9,203 bases of DNA, taken from NCBI GenBank assembly GCA_003140115.1, contig PLIQ01000662.1, positions 1 through 9,203 of the forward strand. The letters run 5' to 3'. Positions 5,816 to 9,203 of this stretch are shown piece after piece. Under the pieces are notes generated by a model that was not told the DNA's origin, searched no databases, and saw nothing but the letters and a program-made list of their open reading frames with translations. Position 1 is the stretch's first letter, and each line of letters starts with the position of its first letter. This DNA is from Actinomycetota bacterium (GTDB lineage: Bacteria > Actinomycetota > Actinomycetes > Streptosporangiales > Streptosporangiaceae). The position numbers were made by a program, and so were the translations under genes.

Positions 5816-6556
5816 TCAGTGCCCTCTCCCCAGTGGCACCGCGCGCCGCCGCAAGCTGTCCAGGAAGGTGGCCAGGGCCGCGCGGGCCTCGGCGCCGCCG
5901 TCGAACCCCTGCCATTTCATCCGCAGCTCACCGACCAGCGAGTAGCACTCGTCGATCGGGATCAGGAAGACCTCATATCCCGGGGGGGCAGCACTGCCCG
6001 GTTCCGCGCGGTTGACGAAGATGGCCTCCACGTCCGGGGCTAGCGTCCCGAGCAGCGGGTAGGCGGCGGCCAGCCGGTCCCAGGCCGCCAGGTCCAGCTC
6101 GCACTCGGTCACGCCGGCCGGGCTCGGGTAGCCGGCCACCACACGTCCTAGGGACGAGTTGCAGAAGAAGAACGCCATAGCCACCGGGATCTGCAACTCG
6201 TTCCAGTCCGCCTCGGTGAGCGGCCGGCCCGGGTCGTAGCAGACGTGCTCCGGCACGGCCCGGTACTGGCCGCCTGCCGCCCCCTCGTGGGTGAAGAGCA
6301 GATAGCACGCGCGGCAGGTACAGGCCAGCGATCGTTTCTCCAGGTCCACGACGTGCCCGTGCCGCTCGCCGAGCGCCTCGCGGCACATCTCGCACCGCTC
6401 GATGCCCGCCGCCGCGTCGCGGTCGGAGCGGGCCGCGGCCCGCGCGGCCAGGATCTCCTGGATCGACGGCGGGAGGCCCGGCGGCGGGCCCGGGGGCGCG
6501 CCCGCCGGCTGCTTGACGAAGCGCCGCAGCCCGACGGGACCGGCTTCGGCCGTCAC
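5816..6556 (-). CDS. DUF5947-type cysteine-rich hydrogenase-operon protein
   Basis: The 246-aa product resembles DUF5947, another unknown family I associate with hydrogenase loci. A Pro/Gly-rich leader (residues 15-30) precedes a helix. A cysteine cluster then follows: CEMC at 55-58 and CTCRAC at 79-84, with His66 and His68 between and Cys106 after it. This spacing looks like a zinc ribbon or possibly an Fe-S/heme-type metal site. A second half of alpha/beta character contains IPVAMAFFFCNSSLGRVVAGYPSPAGVTE and LAPDVEAIFVNR, then YEVFLIPIDECYSLVGELR and WQGFDGG near the C-terminus. There is no signal peptide or membrane helix. The start is GTG 6556, which overlaps the NifU-like stop as GTGA, with a G-run upstream. 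The stop is one base before the next gene. Likely partners are the NifU-like protein and the hydrogenase subunits, by coupling. The biochemical role is unknown. Confidence 0.87.
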   Translation of the reverse strand: MTAEAGPVGLRRFVKQPAGAPPGPPPGLPPSIQEILAARAAARSDRDAAAGIERCEMCREALGERHGHVVDLEKRSLACTCRACYLLFTHEGAAGGQYRAVPEHVCYDPGRPLTEADWNELQIPVAMAFFFCNSSLGRVVAGYPSPAGVTECELDLAAWDRLAAAYPLLGTLAPDVEAIFVNRAEPGSAAPPGYEVFLIPIDECYSLVGELRMKWQGFDGGAEARAALATFLDSLRRRAVPLGRGH

Positions 6557-7110
6557 CGGGCCCCCCGGACCGCCGCCGGGCGCCGGGTGATCTGCAGCAG
6601 CGGCAGCTCTGGTTCCGGAGTGACCACGTCAATGTCGACGCCGGCCGCCTCCGGCGCCGCCACGGCTACCGCCTCCTCGATGGCCGTCTGGACCGCTTCG
6701 GAGGAGGACCCGCAGCCGTGGCCGCCGCGCTCCAGGCGCAGCTGGATGACGCCCTGGTCGTCGACGCCGTCGAAGGTCACCTGGCCCGGGTGCGCGCCGA
6801 GTTGCGGCATGACCGCCTCGATCGCGCGCTGGACCCGGTCCGCGACCGGCAGCGGGTGCAGGTCATGCAGCAGCAGCAGGCTTTCCACCAGCGGGTCGCC
6901 GGCCAGCTGACCCATCAGCCGCTGGCCGGCCTCCGCGTCCGCACCGATGATCTTGACGATCTCGGTCAGCCCGGCGCCGTACAGATCGACCAGGCAGCTC
7001 ACGAGCTCTTCCGCGGCGGCCGCGACCTGCGGCCCGGCCTGCGACCCCAGCTCGGCGAGCAGCGCTTCGACCCGCTCGCCCGCCTTTTGCGCGTCGTGGC
7101 CTGCGGACAT
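6553..7110 (-). CDS. NifU C-terminal-domain-like protein
   Basis: The 185-aa protein has a helical N-terminal half (about 1-85; ELVSCLVDLYGAGLTEIVKII, then LLLLHDLHPLPVADRV). The second half is like the NifU/Nfu scaffold domain (about 92-165), with HPGQVTFDGVD, IQLRLE and AIEEAV..AAPEAAGVDIDVV. NifU C-domains normally hold a CxxC that binds or transfers an Fe-S cluster in a G-x-C-x-x-C-P-S-S setting. Here the segment reads ERGGHGCGSSS: only Cys133 remains, Gly130 (codon GGC) replaces the first Cys, and Pro is also lost. The other cysteine is Cys39. Group 1h operons commonly encode a NifU-like partner thought to help with clusters or electron transfer; in this copy that would need an altered mode, such as cluster sharing between two subunits. 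ATG 7110 has GGAGG upstream. It lies 40 nt after hhyL and overlaps the next gene by 4 nt. Confidence 0.87.
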   Translation of the reverse strand: MSAGHDAQKAGERVEALLAELGSQAGPQVAAAAEELVSCLVDLYGAGLTEIVKIIGADAEAGQRLMGQLAGDPLVESLLLLHDLHPLPVADRVQRAIEAVMPQLGAHPGQVTFDGVDDQGVIQLRLERGGHGCGSSSEAVQTAIEEAVAVAAPEAAGVDIDVVTPEPELPLLQITRRPAAVRGAR

Positions 7111-7150
7111 CAGCCCTCCCTCTCTCTGCGTCCCGCTGGTGCTTACGGGC

Positions 7151-8959
7151 CTACATGGCCAGGGTCACACCCGTGGGCGAATGCGCCGTGTTGAGCACCT
7201 TGCCGCCGCCGAGGTACATGTGCACGCCGCAGGGCAGGCACGGATCGAAGCTGCGCACGGCGCGCATGATGTCGATGCCCTTGAACTTATCCGGCGGGTT
7301 CTCCTCGAAGATCGGCGTGTTCTGCACCGCGTCCTCGTACGGCCCGGGCGTCCCGTAGGTGTCGCGGACGCTGCCGTTCCACGGCGTGGGCGGGTACGGG
7401 TGGTAGTTCGCGATCTTCCCGTCCCTGATCACCATGTGGTGCGACAGCACGCCGCGCACCGCCTCGGTGAAGCCGACGCTGAACGCGTCCTGGGGCACGG
7501 TGAACGATTCCCAGGTCTTGGTCCGTCCGGCCCGGATCTCGGCCAGCGCCTGCTCGACGAAGTACACCGCGCACGCGGCCGCGTAGGCCTGGAAGTAGGT
7601 CCGGGCCCGGTCCCGCTCGATCGCGTTGGACAGCGGCTGGCCCTGCTTGTCCACCGGGATCTTCCACTCGAAGCTGGTTTCCGGCCGGGACATGGTCCGG
7701 GGCAGGTTGATCTTCACGCTGTGCCCGGTGGACTGCACGTAACCGAAGTCGACCAGGCCGCCCAGCGCGGTGGCCCACAGCCGGGCGATCGGACCGCCGC
7801 CGGTGTCCAGCGGCAGGTAGTCCTTTCCGTCGAACCAGCGCGGCGACATGGTCCAGCTGTACTTGTCGTCGAAGTCGCGCTTGGCGGGCCGCGGGATCGT
7901 GTGCTGGTTCCACGGGTGGCGCCGGTCGACCGGGTTGCCGAGCTCGTCGTGGGTGACGAACATCTCCTTGTCTTCCCAGTCCTCGTAATACGAGTGACCG
8001 AGCAGGATCCTGATGCCCAGGTTGATGTCGACCAGGCTGTTGGTGACCAGTTGCCCGTCCACCACCACGCCGGGCGAGACGAACATCTTCCGGCCCCACG
8101 AGGCCATGTTCCGGTAGGTGAAGTCGCAGTACTCGGGGTCGTTGAGGCTGCCCCAGCAGCCGAGCAGCACCCGCCGCCGGCCGACTTCCTCGTATCCGGG
8201 CAGCGCCTCGTAGAAGAAGTCGAACAGGTCATCGTGCATCGGCACGACCCGCTTCATGAATTCCACGTAGCGCATCAGCCGGGTCAGGTAGTCGGTGAAC
8301 AGCTGCACCGTCGCGACCGTGCCGACGCCGCCCGGGTACAGCGTGGACGGGTGCACGTGGCGCCCTTCCATCAGGCAGAACATCTCGCGCGTCGACCGCG
8401 ACACCTGCAGTGCCTCACGGTAGAACTCGCCCTCCAGCGGGTTCAGCGAGCGCATGATGTCGCCGATGGTGCGGTACCCGTGCTCGCCCGCGTGCGGCGC
8501 CTGCGTGTGGTTGGCCATCTCCAGCACGCCGGGGTTGGTCTCGGCCACCATCTTCTCGCAGAAATCCACCCCGACCAGGTTCTCCTGGAAGATGTTGTGG
8601 TCGAACATGTACTCCGCGGCCTCGCCCAGGTTGATGATCCACTCGCCCAGGTGCGGCGGGCGGACCCCGTAGGCCATGTTCTGGTTGTAGACCGAGCAGG
8701 TCGCGTGGTTGTCACCGCAGATCCCGCAGATCCGGCTGGTGATGAAGTGCGCGTCCCGCGGGTCCTTGCCCTTCATGAAGATGCTGTAGCCGCGGAAGAT
8801 CGACGAGGTGCTGTGGCACTCCGCGACCCGCTTGGCCTTGAAGTCGATCTTGGTATAGATGCCCAGGCTGCCTACGATCCGGGTGATCGGATCCCAGGTC
8901 ATCTCGGTGAGTTCGGCCTCGTCGGCGCCGGTGGACGGCGGGTATTCAAGTGAGGTCAT
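7151..8959 (-). CDS. hhyL: [NiFe]-hydrogenase large subunit, group 1h (high-affinity H2 uptake)
   Basis: The 602-aa protein carries the NiFe(CN)2CO active site that splits H2. The L1 motif RICGICGDNH is at residues 76-85 (Cys78, Cys81, His85). The L2 motif DPCLPCGVH is at 572-580 (Cys574, Cys577). All four Ni/Fe-ligating cysteines are present. The sequence flanking L1 (TSRICGICGDNHATCSVY, then GVRPP..LGEWIINLGEAAEYMFDHNIFQENLVG) is characteristic of the group 1h/5 enzymes of actinobacteria such as Streptomyces HhyL and Mycobacterium HucL. After His580 comes a 22-residue tail starting MYLGGGKVL, which the M52 protease of this operon should remove. ATG 8959 is seven bases after the hhyS stop with only a weak GGTGAA upstream, so translational coupling is likely. 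Length is full for the family. The enzyme works with HhyS facing the respiratory quinone pool; the exact acceptor is not visible here. Confidence 0.97.
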   Translation of the reverse strand: MTSLEYPPSTGADEAELTEMTWDPITRIVGSLGIYTKIDFKAKRVAECHSTSSIFRGYSIFMKGKDPRDAHFITSRICGICGDNHATCSVYNQNMAYGVRPPHLGEWIINLGEAAEYMFDHNIFQENLVGVDFCEKMVAETNPGVLEMANHTQAPHAGEHGYRTIGDIMRSLNPLEGEFYREALQVSRSTREMFCLMEGRHVHPSTLYPGGVGTVATVQLFTDYLTRLMRYVEFMKRVVPMHDDLFDFFYEALPGYEEVGRRRVLLGCWGSLNDPEYCDFTYRNMASWGRKMFVSPGVVVDGQLVTNSLVDINLGIRILLGHSYYEDWEDKEMFVTHDELGNPVDRRHPWNQHTIPRPAKRDFDDKYSWTMSPRWFDGKDYLPLDTGGGPIARLWATALGGLVDFGYVQSTGHSVKINLPRTMSRPETSFEWKIPVDKQGQPLSNAIERDRARTYFQAYAAACAVYFVEQALAEIRAGRTKTWESFTVPQDAFSVGFTEAVRGVLSHHMVIRDGKIANYHPYPPTPWNGSVRDTYGTPGPYEDAVQNTPIFEENPPDKFKGIDIMRAVRSFDPCLPCGVHMYLGGGKVLNTAHSPTGVTLAM

Positions 8960-8966
8960 CGTATGT

Positions 8967-9203
<237 letters not shown>

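Noticed and set aside
7111..7150. Purine-rich 40-nt gap between hhyL and the NifU-like gene as an internal promoter
   Set aside because: No convincing -35/-10 pair is seen. The purine run on the - strand is explained by the ribosome binding site; a 4-bp CCCG/CGGG pairing is trivial.
6947..8953. A 668-codon open frame on the + strand
   Set aside because: It lies antisense to hhyL, which has full family motifs. Its product is Arg/Val/His-rich with no recognisable domain, a usual artefact of high-GC codon bias on the opposite strand.

Overview
The window is high-GC actinobacterial DNA (Streptomyces-like; the genus cannot be fixed from this stretch). It is dominated by one leftward operon for a high-affinity, oxygen-tolerant group 1h (formerly group 5) uptake [NiFe]-hydrogenase. 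Such enzymes oxidise trace atmospheric H2 to feed respiration during starvation or sporulation. The call rests on the large subunit, which carries both Ni-binding CxxC motifs and the group 1h-type context around them, plus the matching C-terminus of the small subunit.

Layout, read in the direction of transcription (right to left): the 3' end of the small subunit gene hhyS (runs off the right edge), hhyL (large subunit), a NifU C-terminal-domain-like protein, a DUF5947-type cysteine-rich protein, a DUF6084-type protein, a 456-aa protein of unknown function, a HyaD/HycI-type (M52) maturation endopeptidase, a 34-aa DUF6893-type membrane peptide, a 92-aa YtxH-like membrane protein, and hypA (Ni delivery). 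Junctions from the NifU-like gene to the protease are 4-nt overlaps or 1-nt gaps, so this block is almost certainly one translationally coupled mRNA. Downstream of hypA, after 55 nt, is a lipoprotein L,D-transpeptidase on the same strand. It may be read through from the operon or have its own promoter.

At the left edge a rightward gene ends. It encodes the C-terminal 287 residues of a glycine-rich, Ig-like/IPT-domain surface or secreted protein. It converges on the transpeptidase gene, and a perfect 15-bp GC-rich hairpin sits between the two stop codons as a likely bidirectional terminator.

How the genes fit together: HhyS/HhyL form the catalytic unit. HypA loads Ni, and the M52 protease then removes a predicted 22-residue HhyL tail after His580. 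The NifU-like protein is a candidate for Fe-S supply or electron transfer. The DUF5947, DUF6084 and 456-aa proteins are the uncharacterised core of the locus, and the two small membrane proteins are candidates for membrane attachment. HypB-F are not in the window and must be encoded elsewhere. Nothing here looks like a mobile element, CRISPR array, rRNA or tRNA. There is no gene-free stretch over 300 bases; the longest gap is the 75 nt around the terminator.
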